The position numbers and the translations under genes are program-made. The notes below the pieces were generated by a model. That model had not been told where the DNA came from and ran no database searches. It was given only the letters and a program-made list of their open reading frames with translations. From Cryptomeria japonica (Eukaryota; Streptophyta; Pinopsida; Cupressales; Cupressaceae): 64,000 bases of DNA. Shown here piece by piece: positions 48,246 through 58,872 of the stretch (positions within the stretch are counted from its first letter, which is position 1; each line of letters begins with the position of its first letter). Location of the stretch: positions 212,822,997-212,886,996 of the forward strand of contig NC_081406.1 of assembly GCF_030272615.1 (NCBI RefSeq), read 5' to 3'.

Positions 48246-48988
48246 TTTCATTAGCATAGCAGATTCTCTCCCCCTCTCTTTCGTTACTTCTTCTATGTGT
48301 TATTCTCATTCTTCTATTTGTTGTCCTTAGTGTTGTCTACTTGAGGACGATGCAAAGCATTGAGATCTCTCGATCTCTCTCATGTTGACTCAAAAGACAC
48401 ATGTGTTCCCTTCTTCTAGGTGACCTTCCTTGATTGGGGAATGAAGAACAATTATGCATATATACATATGATATACATGAATTATCATACAGCATACTGA
48501 CCCCGAGGAAAGCGAAGTCACCTTGTGCTTTGTGTTTTGTGTCTATTATCCTTGGGCTTATCTCACACTTGGGGGCTAAATCCTTGTGATAACGTGCTCC
48601 TTTCCTTCTCATTTCTTATATGTATCACTACCTTAAAGAAATCACCCCCGGTGAGGTGTGTACGATTGCTTTAACGTAGGGGGGCATACATCCCATTCAT
48701 ATCTTTTCAAGATACTTGAAAATTTCTTGGCAAATTTAACCTTGCCTTGAAAATTTTCGATATCTTTCTTGCATGACTCATAGTGAGGGAACCTTACTAT
48801 TGACAATCATGGTTCTCCCTCATGATCTTCCCTTTTACTTTGTCAATCAAAGTCATAAGATCCTTAGTCCACTGGGGGCTTGGTGTATCTTGCCTCCTTG
48901 ACGTGGTGAAAGTTTTTCAATGTTGTTTCTTTGTACTTTACCAGAAGTATTGGCGTACGCTTATACTCCCGCTAAAGTGGGGGCTAAA
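48246..48988 (+). other. Element C 3' untranslated region and polypurine tract
   Basis: 743 bp without coding sequence where pol would be expected. It contains CTACTTGAGGACGATGCAAA (about 48338), two GGGGGCT motifs and the polypurine tract AAAGTGGGGGCTAAA (48974-48988) touching the 3' LTR. Confidence 0.75.
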
Positions 48989-50254
48989 TGTAGCGTCCTA
49001 AAATTGTGACACTTGCAATTTTGACTGCATTTCGGTCTTCACGATGGCAACGCAACACGGAACCTGAATGGAGACCCCAAAACTTGCTCACGACACCAAA
49101 AACTGCATTTTCAAGCACCCTGGCCTGAACCTCCTTTGCACCCTGCTGTCCCGGGAGGTGGGACCAGAGCGCCCAACGCCCTAGTCCTTCAGGACCAGGG
49201 CGCCCAGCGCCCTGGTCCCCCAGGACCATGGCGCCCAGCGCCCTAGTCCCTGGCCCTATTTTGGGCTCGGTCTCCTATGGGACTTCGGGCCTTTTTGTTT
49301 GCAATTTGGAAAATAACATTTCCTGGTCGGCCTAAGGTCGGGAAAATCAGTCTTTTAACCCTAATTGGCAAGTATATAAACTAATTTTCCTCTCTCATTT
49401 GGGGAGGATGGAAAAAGTAGGAAACGATATTCAAGCATTCAAGCATTCAAGCATTCAAGCATTCCTTCAAGCAATTGATCATTCTAAGTCTCCATTCAAG
49501 GCTAAGTGTTGCATTCAAAACAAGGATTCAACCATTGAAGAGGAGATCACTTACAACACATTACATGCTACAACATACAACATACAACAAACAAGAACAT
49601 CTATACCTTCGCATATAAGGATACAAACATCCTTACAACAAGGTATTAGTACTTGTTTTACATTACATTTACAACATTTCTCATTTCTTGGTTAATTCCA
49701 AAACCGGGGTTTGACCTAAAGGCAAACCCCTCATCCCTAACCCCCCAATCGTCCTCGCTTTTCTGTGTGTAGGTTGCAGGTACGCGGCTGAAATTGAAGA
49801 TCTGGAATCCTTGTGCAGAGACGAACAGATCCCCCTTCATTTCGCGGATTTTTTGGAGGACCGTGTGCACGCCGGGCACCATCGTCCCATCAACTTTTGC
49901 TCAAATTTGTAGGACAGCGCCGTATCGACATTTTATAGCTAATTCCAGGTTCGCAGCTTCATATCATATCCCTATCTCATTTTATAAGCGAATCTTTCTC
50001 ACTTTCTATGCATTCCTAGCTTAATCTTTCTATCTACATTCTTTACAAAAGAGGGTATCCTTGCTATCACAACCCTTGAAACTCATATAGAATCCAATCT
50101 TGCATTGCATGGGATTGGATCTTGTGGGTTTCAACCCCTCTTTTGAATGTAAAGTCCCTCCTAAGTGAAAACCATCAACCCTAGTGACTCTCCCTTCTCT
50201 CTCCTCGGAGTTGGGGAGGGGAGAACGACTAGGGTTCGATTTTTCCGCTTTACA
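48989..50254 (+). repeat. Element C 3' LTR
   Basis: 1266 bp, 31 bp longer than the 5' LTR. The difference equals exactly one extra unit of a 31-bp GC-rich tandem repeat starting at 49162, 49193 and 49224. Confidence 0.92.
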
Positions 50255-51675
50255 TTAACATTATGGGTGAACATTTCTACCATTTGTTTTTGTGGAATTT
50301 CGCAAGAGCATCTGCTGGCTAGATTTCTCCATCTTTGTAAAAATGATGCAAAAGATTCTCCCTCTTTTTGCTTAGTGTTGCACAAAGTAGTGACTGATAT
50401 GTCTGTCTCTATGTTATAGGAGAAATGTTGAATAAATTCTTATGCTAGGTCACCCCATGACTTAATTCCAGGTGGAAGTTGGGAGAACCATTCCATAGCT
50501 TGATCACCTAAGCTTTGTGGGAATAATCTCATCAAATATGTCTCTTCTGAAGCCACTTCAATGCAAGCTGTGAAAAATTGTCTTATGTGTGCCTTAGGAT
50601 CCCCTTTTCCTCTATACTTGTCAAATTTAGGCGTCACAAAGTGTGTAGGAAATGGAGGCATTGGAATGCTCTTGTCAAATGGATAGGGACATATGTCTCT
50701 CATTGTGTATGTTGGCTTCGGTGTATTTATGTCCTCCATTTTCTTTTGTAAGTCCCGAATTTGTTGCTCCAAATTGCTCTTAGGTGGAGATCGACTTCTT
50801 GGACCATATCCTATGTTTGAGGTACCCATTGGAGGAGGTGCATGTTGCATATATGGATGATATTGATCATACACATGTTCATACGGAGGAGGTCTGTAAT
50901 GATGTTGCATATATGGACCACTTGGTATAGATTCATGTTGAGGAACACCATATCTATTTTGTGCATGTATACCATACTCTACAGGCATGTCATGTTCTAT
51001 TGTATTGCCCCCAAATTTGACATGAGGTTTCCTTGTGTCCAAATTTTGAGCATGCCTTGGAATATCCCATTGCTTTGGTAGTTGATCCTTAGCATTGATA
51101 TGTGATTGAGCATATTTTTCTCCATAAGACTTCCATAATGGTCTGTGAAGGTGAGTATCATATGTTTGACCATGTGTATGTGGGACCTCTGGTTTTTGAA
51201 GCAAAGCTGATGGTGATTCAGGTACCATGTGTGGTCCTCTATTTCCTCCACTATTAGGTCTCCTTTGATCCATATTGGAGTGAGGTTGTTGCAAAGGTCT
51301 ATGTTCCATTATTTGAGACATGTCAAAATCATGAGGTATCTTGGCTCCACTTTGTGCCATCATGTGTAAGAAGTATTGTCTATCCCTCCTCATTATCTCC
51401 TCAATCAGTCGATTGAAATGGGGATTCATAATGGATTCTTCCACATCTGCTGAATGTATTGATAAGTTGTCCAAATTGTCATTGTGTGTAGCATTGTTGT
51501 TTGTAGTGTCTGCGTTCTCCACATTTGGAATGTTTCTATAGACATCCATGTCAGGCAATGTAGTGTGATCAGTATTGAAAAATAAATCATTGTCATACTC
51601 ATAAGAACTCATGTTTGCGGACTCTTGAGCCTCTTTAGTTTCTCTCCTAGATTTTTGAAGATGGGTTTCAACCAT
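50255..51675 (-). pseudogene. Element A gag, N-terminal part
   Basis: ATG at 51675 on the minus strand opens 411 codons: an H/P/Y/M-rich linker, a short coiled coil (LEQQIRDLQKKMEDINT) and the start of the gag domain (FDKYRGKGDPKAHIRQF, GDQAMEWFSQLPPG). A TAA at 50440 interrupts. The same frame continues with ESFASFLQRWRNLASRC and MVEMFTHNVN to the insertion point of element C, and resumes at 42390. Confidence 0.85.
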
Positions 51676-52169
51676 GAACTAGGTAGTAACCAAGATGTGT
51701 GAGACTAGATGAAAATGGAAAAAGTATGGAAGACCAAGAGTTGGATGAAATGTAAATGAATCTGAGGTGTACTTACAATGTCCAAAGTGTAAGAACAAGT
51801 ATGTATGTAGTAGAGTAGGTGTGACTTCCAAAGAGAGGATAGTTTCTCTTGATGAGGTAAGCTGACCTTGACCCTAAGTAAGACCAAATGAGACCCAAAG
51901 GTAAGAAACCTTGATGAGGGACCACTTAGCAAAGTGTTGTTGTATGTAGTGTGTTGACAAAGTATGATGAGGACAAGTAAGTAACCTTTTGACTCAAGTT
52001 TAGACAAATGTGAATGTAATGTAAGGTGTAAAGCAATGATGGATTTTGTGAGACCCAAGGACAGGTTGAATGCTAGATGAAACCTAAAGAAACAACCTAG
52101 GAAGCTCAAGTATTCCGAAACTGATTTCTTTTATTTGTTGGACTCTGAAATTTTTTTCTTGCAATTTTG

Positions 52170-52400
52170 AACACAGACGCGACTGTATACTTCACAGACG
52201 CGGTTTCCGGACACAGACGCTACTCTGTTTAACCCAAACGCGCTTCTGAGATTTTCTTGTTTATATTTGCTGGACTGTAAACATTTTTGCAATTCTGGAC
52301 ACAGACGCAACTGTATACTGCACAGACACTGTTATCCGACACAGACGGGTTTATATTCAACACAGACACTATTCTGCCCTTCACAGACGCGTTTCTGTAA
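52170..52400 (-). repeat. Leader array 1 of CACAGACGCG
   Basis: About nine degenerate copies (plus-strand reading), spaced 17-30 bp, reverse complementary to the array in the PMD intron. Confidence 0.85.
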
Positions 52401-53619
52401 AATTTGTGCAATTTTTTCCAATCTGTGAAGTCGTTTTGTTGTGACCAATCTGACTGTTTGACTGATTTTCATGACAAGAGGACACAATGTTGATGAGGAC
52501 TCAATGTTTGCAAGTGTTTAGACTCCAAAATGACTCCAATAAAAGCGTGTTGTTTGATGTAAAATTGTTTTGCATACACTTGAAGACACAAAAGACACAA
52601 TGTTTTGTTGTTTGGTCTTGATTGTTTGAATGTTTAACATAAGTCAAGCACAATTCTTATGGCTGGCCAAGACAATAGTTGTTGATCCCACATGGTGTTT
52701 TACCCCCGAGGCTACGCTATTCAGAGCGGATACTTAGATGCTTGACCTCACTGGCTCCACCCTCGACACTCACTTCTCGGGTCAGCCAAGCATCAGTCCC
52801 CATGAAAACTCCCCATGGCGAACTTTGTATCTCTACTAAGAACTGTATGTGTGTGGGCCGCTACCAGAGGTCCGACCTCCTGCCCCAACAACTAGAAGGA
52901 TTTGGGCCTCTAAAACAAAATGGTGCTAGTAAGGGCATCCGCTCGTGTGGCCATACATGCGGCACTTTCAGCTCTGTAAATATAGAAGGCTCCCAGCCGG
53001 TAGGGGTTACGCCCTACAAATGATCAAATAAATTTGATCAAACGGGTTTATGGGGAGACATAGTGTCGGTATGAACTAATCAGCACACGTTATCCATAGT
53101 TTTCATCATGAATACATTTGATTATAGTGGTTCGGATGAGGTGGGTTTTCCTCGCTACCACTTGGGTCGTTCTCTTCTCACTAGTAGTCCTAATGACCAC
53201 ACGGGAAGACAGGTCCTCTAAAGATTAAACAAAAAGAGCCTATTGCTCAAGACACAAAAGACAATGATTCAATTTTAGTGCACCAATGGAAGTGTTTGCT
53301 AGTCTATGAAAACAAGGCACACAATAAAAATTCAAAACCCTAGCCAAGGACCTGCAACAAAAGTTGTTAGTAGTTTGGGTTGTTTGACATAATCACCCCT
53401 TCCTGCAAACACACAAGTTAGGTACATTTTAAAAACCCAAAAGACTTTGTGACATAGGGGCCTTCAACAAAACATTTTTTTTTGCTTCCAAGACAAGCTG
53501 CACCAATTTAGTTAGCTAGATCTGAAAGTGTTAGTCCGAAAATAAACCAGATTTGAAACCTTAAGTGCAAAATCCGAAAATCGAATCAATGAAAACTTCC
53601 AAATTCTGAAACGGTAAAT

Positions 53620-53880
53620 ACACAGACGTTGTTACCCTCAACACAGACGCGCTTGGATAACACAGACGCGGTTCTGTGATGCACAGACGCGCCTAAAAAT
53701 CACAGACGCCCCTTTCCGACACAGACGCGGGTGAATGCAACACAAACGCGCTCCTGTAACCTAGACGCGCTTATGTAACACAGACGTAGATAGAAAAGAC
53801 ACAGACGCGCCTATCCCGGAACCTGCAAAACGAAATATTGACAAAACACAGATGTGGATAAAGTTGTCACAGACGCGCCT
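53620..53880 (-). repeat. Leader array 2 of CACAGACGCG
   Basis: About twelve copies, better conserved than array 1, 130-390 bp from the primer-binding site; reverse complementary to the PMD-intron array. Confidence 0.88.
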
Positions 53881-54011
53881 GAAAATAAAAAACGCGATCC
53901 GAAAGTGCGCAAACGTGAAAATACCAAAAAATGCTGCCGAAAATGTCCGATCTGCAACTTCAAAAACACAAGATCTGCAACAAGGAGGTTAAATGCAAAG
54001 GGACAAGAGTC

Positions 54012-54026
54012 CCATCGGGCGTGCCA
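54012..54026 (-). promoter_or_regulatory. Element A primer-binding site
   Basis: On the minus strand TGGCACGCCCGATGG begins four bases after the LTR end (TATACA). This fixes element orientation and shows that 54031-54790 is its 5' LTR. The tRNA is not identified. Confidence 0.75.
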
Positions 54027-54030
54027 AAAA

Positions 54031-54790
54031 TGTATATGGTGAAAATGGATAACAATAATAACAATATTGAAAGACTAAATGAATTCAACCACAAAACCCT
54101 AGCCTAACAACAACAAAAATCCACCATAACATATGAAGATTACCTAAGACAATGCAAATCACAAAGATTATACCATCACATGTCCAATAGGGTTTTGATC
54201 TCCATTCTTCCTATCTCCATTGATCTTGCTTGATATATTTGCTCTCAGATTTTATATGCACAAGAGCTCAACAAAGAACGGAATGTGGTTGCAAGTAGGA
54301 TCGTAGTGTAGTCAAAATGATCATTAGGTCCTTAGGGTTTGATAATGAAGGAAGCATCTTCTTAAATAGAAGACACAATATGAAATGGAGGGATAAGATT
54401 GAGAGGTGTAAAAGGAGGTCGGCTAAGATTAGAGGGTAGGTAAAAGAAATAATAAAATAATGAAAGGGGTAGGTAGTGTATGAATTAAGAGATGAATGAC
54501 ATGTGTCATGTGTAGAAAAGGATAATGAATTAATTAAATAAATAAAGATTTATTTAATTAATATAAGAAGTGGGATCAATTAAATAAATAAGATATTTAT
54601 TTAATTTAGGAAAAGGATAATTTAAATAAATAAATGTATTTATTTAAATGAGAAATAAGGCTAGAAGAGGATAAATGAATTAATTAAATAAATAAATAAA
54701 GATTTATTTAATTAATAGAAGAATTAGGCTTAGATAATTAAATAAATAAAATATTTATTTAATTAGACATGACAATTTTAGGTGTCTACA
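54031..54790 (-). repeat. Element A 5' LTR, shared with partial copy A'
   Basis: Same 760 bp as 30666-31425 with four differences by eye. On its right it is followed not by foreign DNA but by the polypurine tract and PMD gene of another copy, so it also serves as the 3' LTR of A'. Confidence 0.9.
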
Positions 54791-55309
54791 TTTTGCCCCT
54801 CTTTGAGACAATGCGGCTTGTCGTGTTGTTTCAAAGAAGATAAGATGAACTGATACAGAGTTGCCCCAGGATGGGAATGATATGCCCCCTCGAGAGATTG
54901 GATGAAAATGTCTAAAAAGATTGCAGACAATCTCTCGATAAGAAAGAAAGGCTAGAATGGACTGACCGAATAAAGTGACAAAGTCACGGGATAATGAAGA
55001 CTGACTCGGGAAATGAAGGCGAGGGCTAGGGGTGGGCTATAAGATAGACCACGGGCAAAAGACATCCTCATTGTCATCTACACCATCACGAGATCAAAGT
55101 GCAGAGCGAGAAAAGAGCAAGAGCAGTCAGCAGCGATGGCTTTGGTTCACAGATTCGACCGCGTTCGCCGATTCCAGAGGCCAGCAGAGGCAGGAGAGCC
55201 GGTAAGTACCATCAAACCTCCTCGTATTTTGATGCATGTATTTTTGTCATTAATGCATGCTAGTTAGAGCAATAAATGCGCTTAGGAATAGGGTACCAAA
55301 AAAGTCTGA

Positions 55310-55550
55310 AAACGTGCAACCGCGTCTGCGTCGGTGCCAGGCGCGTCTGTGTCGGTGCCAGGCACGTTTGTGTCTGGAACCGTGTTTGCGTCGAATGCGG
55401 GTGCGTTTGCGTTGTGCAGGGGCGTCTGTGATGCATAGTCGCGTTTATGCACAACCTAGGCACGTCTATGTCCTACAGGCGCGTCTGTGTTTTTCAAGCG
55501 CGCTTGTGCAGTCTGTAGGCGCGTTTGTGTCAGTCAAGCGTGTTTGTGTT
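55310..55550 (+). repeat. CGCGTCTGTG array in the A' PMD intron
   Basis: Equivalent of 31940-32190; individual copies differ from element A mainly by C/T and G/A, and several are closer to the consensus here. Confidence 0.85.
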
Positions 55551-55677
55551 GAAAAATGCAAGTTTTGGTCTTCGAGGTCAAATCGGCAGTTCTGTGATCA
55601 ACATACACTGTCGATTGGATAAGCTGCTGAGAGGATACACTCAAGAAGGTCCTCTAGGAAGACTAGGATAGATCAAG

Positions 55678-55958
55678 GCACTTTGTGATGAACAATGAGT
55701 ACCAAGATAGAGTACTTTGTGATGAACAGGGAGTACCCCAAAGTATGAGCAGCACTTTGTGATGAATAGGGAGTGCAAAATGTGAGTAACACTTTGTGAT
55801 GAACAGTGAGTGTCACACACGTAGTACTTTGTGATGAACAGGGAGTACTACTAGAATAGAAGTAACACTTTGTGATGAACAGTGAGTGTCACTAGGATAG
55901 ATAACCATATGCATTTAGATAAAAGAGTAGCATTTTGTGATGAACAGTGAATGCCACC
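55678..55958 (+). repeat. Seven-hairpin array in the A' PMD intron
   Basis: Equivalent of 32318-32592. The third unit has GCACT/AGTGC, fully paired, where element A has ACACT/AGTGC. Confidence 0.8.
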
Positions 55959-56537
55959 ATGATTGACATGATTAATTTGCTTGACTGCAGGAGTACTTGC
56001 CTATGCTAGAGTCACGGGAGAGATTCTCGTCGACACAGAGATTGCGACTTGAGTTGACGTTTCAGGATAGAGCTACCATCGAGGAGATGGGTTTGAGACA
56101 TATATTGTATGTGCCTGAGTTTCAGGCAAACATGGGTTTGCTGACTGCGCTGGCTGAGAGATGGCACTCGGAGTCGTGCACCTTCCATTTGCCGATGGGT
56201 AAGATGACAGTCACCCTTGAGGATGTCTATAGGATTCTGCAGATACCGATTGATGGAGAGTTGATTCCATATGATCGAGATAGTGACAGAGAGGCATTGA
56301 GACAGGTGTTTCAGGATCCCGGCCTAGAGATGAGGCCTAGTCATGTGGCATGGGACACCATGACAGCCACAGGGTTAGCATTGCCAGCTGTGATCGGAGG
56401 AGTGATTAGTGGGTTCTTGTGTCTGGATAGGGTGACACGGGGATTGGTAATGGGCTGGGGTGGAGCATTGGAGACACTGGTGACGCAGCACACCAGATAT
56501 GCTTGGGGACCATGTGTGTTGGCCCACCTATACTATG

Positions 56538-57693
56538 AGCTCCAACTACTACATTTAATGCTTGCCAGTCAAGTCACAACTTAACTCATCTGCCGGTAAA
56601 GAAGTATTTCAACTTCTCACCATCAACCAAGGGTATATTAGTGTGTGTGAAAAAGGGTCTGTAGCTGCAAGCACAACACTTCAATTAAGTCATTACATGT
56701 ATGGTTAGTAAATAATAATCAATCAATAATAAACCATAATAAAGTGACTAATTTCCTTCTAAAAGATGCAAGTATAAGATTGCTCTCAAATTTTTATAAG
56801 CAATACTAGTGACTAGATTACACCAAGATGAAGGATTTAATCTATATGATATTTAACTATATGGATGCAAAAATGGATGAATAATTCAAGCAAATAATCA
56901 ATTCAAGCAATAATGGATTCAAGCAATAATAGATTCAAGCAATAATGGATGCAAATAATCTAAAAGGCACAATGATCTTCAATGACTCCAAAGTGAAATT
57001 AGCGTGATAATAATCTCCAAGCGTGTTCTCAAAAATCTCTGGGGTGAATTGAAATGAGAACTGAAGACTGAATTTATAGAGAATTACAAGAGAAAATCTC
57101 AATCTAGGATTAATTGAAAATAATTGAGAAATCAAGTTTAGTTAACCTTGAGATAGATTCCAATTATAGTTTAATTGAAATGCATTCAAATTACAAGTCC
57201 AAGTTGCATTGGAAATAATAATAAATTAATTCCATTCATTTGTGATAAAAATAGATAATTCTTTTATTTATTCAAGAAAAGAGTCTTTTCAATGCAACCG
57301 AACTTCTTTTTTCTAAAAAGCTTTGAGTTCCAATTTTAGAGAATAATTCAATAATTCAATTTAATTGCTTTTCTGATTTCAAGTTCTAAATTTAGAAAAA
57401 GAAATAATATCTCAAGTTTGCTTTCTCTTTTGATTCAATTCTTTTTGTTTAATTTCAATTCAACTCTTGCTTTGTAATTAATTCCTCTTTTGTAATAAAT
57501 TAATTCCGGAAATGATTCAATTAATTAAATAAATATTTAATTAATATTGAGTAATTGATTTGCCATGTGATATTTGATGATTAAAGAATTAATAATGTGC
57601 TCAAGATTGATTTAATTGCCTTTGGTTAGGACGTTGGTGATGTTGTCGAAATTAGGGGCCCATGGTTTAGATGACCATTTTTAGGGTATTACA
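56538..57693 (-). repeat. Element B 3' LTR
   Basis: AT-rich; on the minus strand it begins TGTAATACCC and is preceded by a polypurine tract, CAAAGAGGGGCAAA (57694-57707), as in element A. The left edge is placed where similarity to A' stops, uncertain by a few bases to about 100 bp. The partner LTR is outside the window. Confidence 0.6.
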
Positions 57694-57707
57694 TTTGCCC
57701 CTCTTTG

Positions 57708-58872
57708 AATTAATGTGTGAGCAAAGCGTTGGTTCAAAGAATGTGTGATGTCTAGGAGATGCCAGTTCTGAACTTGAATGATCACGAACTAGATGAAGAG
57801 CAAGGTGTTTAGCTTGATTCAAAGTGACAAAGCTGAATGAAGTCTGATTAAAGAGATACCGATCCTGAACTTCATTGAACTGAGGAATGATAGAAACAAA
57901 AGATACTGAACTTGAACTTGATTGATCAAGAAGCGGATCTTACTCATCTAGAACTTGATTGATCTAGACACAACGAGTGATGATAAAAATAAAATCGATC
58001 TTGAACTTGATTGATCAAGACACGATGAAGATAAACTGTCCAGCTTGATCAAGAAATGAATACTAAACACCTGCTCAGATTGAGTGTGATCAAAGATACT
58101 CTTTAAACTTTTGATTGAGTTTAAATGAATAATCAGCTTGATGTAAAGCGATGAAACTGATTAACGTTAAGAGATTGATTCAGATGAAAGACAAATATCA
58201 GCTTGATTTGAAATGATGAAACTGATATGCCCCTAGCGATTGATTTGATTCAGATGATTGAGAGATCTCAACTTGATGTGAAGCGATGAAGCTGAGATGC
58301 CCCTTAGCAATACAAATTGATTTTCTTTCGTTGAAAAGATTTTGCTCGACTTTTGATGAAAATTTGAAAAAACAATGTTCTCGACTTATGAGATGTGAGG
58401 TCATAAAGTCATGAGTATGCCCCCTCGGGAGTGAAATCAAAAAATAGTGAGGGTACATGATAGGCAATTATTGGCGATAATAAGTTATTTGAGCACAAAT
58501 TGATCCTACGGAATTTTTTGAAGATTTGGCATTGATTGATAAGAAATTGAGCGTAAAGTTGTTGTGTAGAATTGAAATTGATATTCAGATTCAGTGTTGA
58601 AATTGAGAGGAATTGGAAGAAAAAATGAGCATTTGATGAAAAGAGCGCTAAGTGGTCCAAATTGTGAAATTGACTAGCAAAATGATCTCAAATTTTGATT
58701 TCGATCCTGAAAATGAAATCAGAGCGAGCGAATTAGCTAAGGGTACAATTTTCATGTCCATCAGAGCAAGTTGAAAAATTTGGTTTTATGGCTATATATG
58801 GGATAAAAGTGTCATTTTCAAATCATTTTAACCCTCCAAGTTTGAAAATTCAAAAAGCCTTCTGCGAAGAAA
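57708..58872. repeat. Element B region between polypurine tract and PMD gene, degenerate tandem repeats
   Basis: Repeated segments such as ACTTGATTGATCAAGA (57910-58030) and CAGCTTGAT..GATGAAACTGA..TGCCCC (58080-58320, unit about 70-80 bp). TATATAT at 58793-58799 is the likely promoter of the PMD gene. No ORF is supported. Confidence 0.5.

Larger units (their letters stand above)
42391..50254 (+). mobile_element. Element C: non-autonomous gag-only LTR retrotransposon with intact ORF
   Basis: LTRs 42391-43625 and 48989-50254, primer-binding site, 1.2-kb leader, one 1145-codon ORF, and a G-rich polypurine tract before the 3' LTR. Target duplication TTAAT/TTAAC (42386-42390, 50255-50259), one mismatch, lies inside the gag of element A. 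There is no RT, RNase H or integrase, so it needs enzymes in trans. It fits the TR-GAG class. Confidence 0.9.
51676..54010 (-). other. Element A 5' leader with repeat arrays and structured core
   Basis: 2.3 kb between primer-binding site and gag. On the plus strand it holds two CACAGACGCG arrays (52170-52400, about 9 copies; 53620-53880, about 12 copies). Between them is a GC-richer core (52680-53030) with an 8-bp stem GATGCTTG/CAAGCATC (52737-52744, 52787-52794) extended by TGACC/GGTCA. No ORF is supported. It is the expected site for packaging signals. Confidence 0.7.
30666..54790 (-). mobile_element. Element A: Tat-lineage Ty3/gypsy retrotransposon with antisense PMD gene
   Basis: Order on the minus strand: LTR (54790-54031), PBS, 2.3-kb leader, gag, protease with G-patch linker, RT, RNase H, second (archaeal-type) RNase H, integrase, antisense PMD gene, polypurine tract, LTR (31425-30666). 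The second RNase H is diagnostic of the Tat lineage. Gag is split by element C. All gag-pol parts share one frame, broken by six stop codons. Confidence 0.9.
55136..56537 (+). pseudogene. PMD gene of partial copy A', truncated
   Basis: Exon 1 is 55136-55201, donor GTAAGT, intron to 55990 with the same repeat and hairpin arrays, exon 2 from 55991. It matches element A at about 97.5% by eye over the shared 1.75 kb, without stops, up to about 56537, where element B begins inside the codon region after HLYYEL. All PMD core motifs up to that point are present (WHSESCTFHLPMGKMTVTL). The rest of the copy should lie beyond element B, outside the window. Confidence 0.8.

Noticed and set aside
47373-48309. 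Minus-strand ORFs opposite the element C gag
   Set aside because: Antisense shadows of the long intact gag ORF, rich in R/N/I as expected from its codon use.
52679-53023. Possible rRNA or organellar fragment in the gypsy leader
   Set aside because: The GC-rich block is not recognisable as rRNA or plastid sequence, and its place between PBS and gag explains it as leader.
54031-56537. Simple segmental duplication of 30666-33172
   Set aside because: The PBS lies directly beside 54031 and divergence differs between LTR and internal parts, which fits LTR recombination of two copies better.
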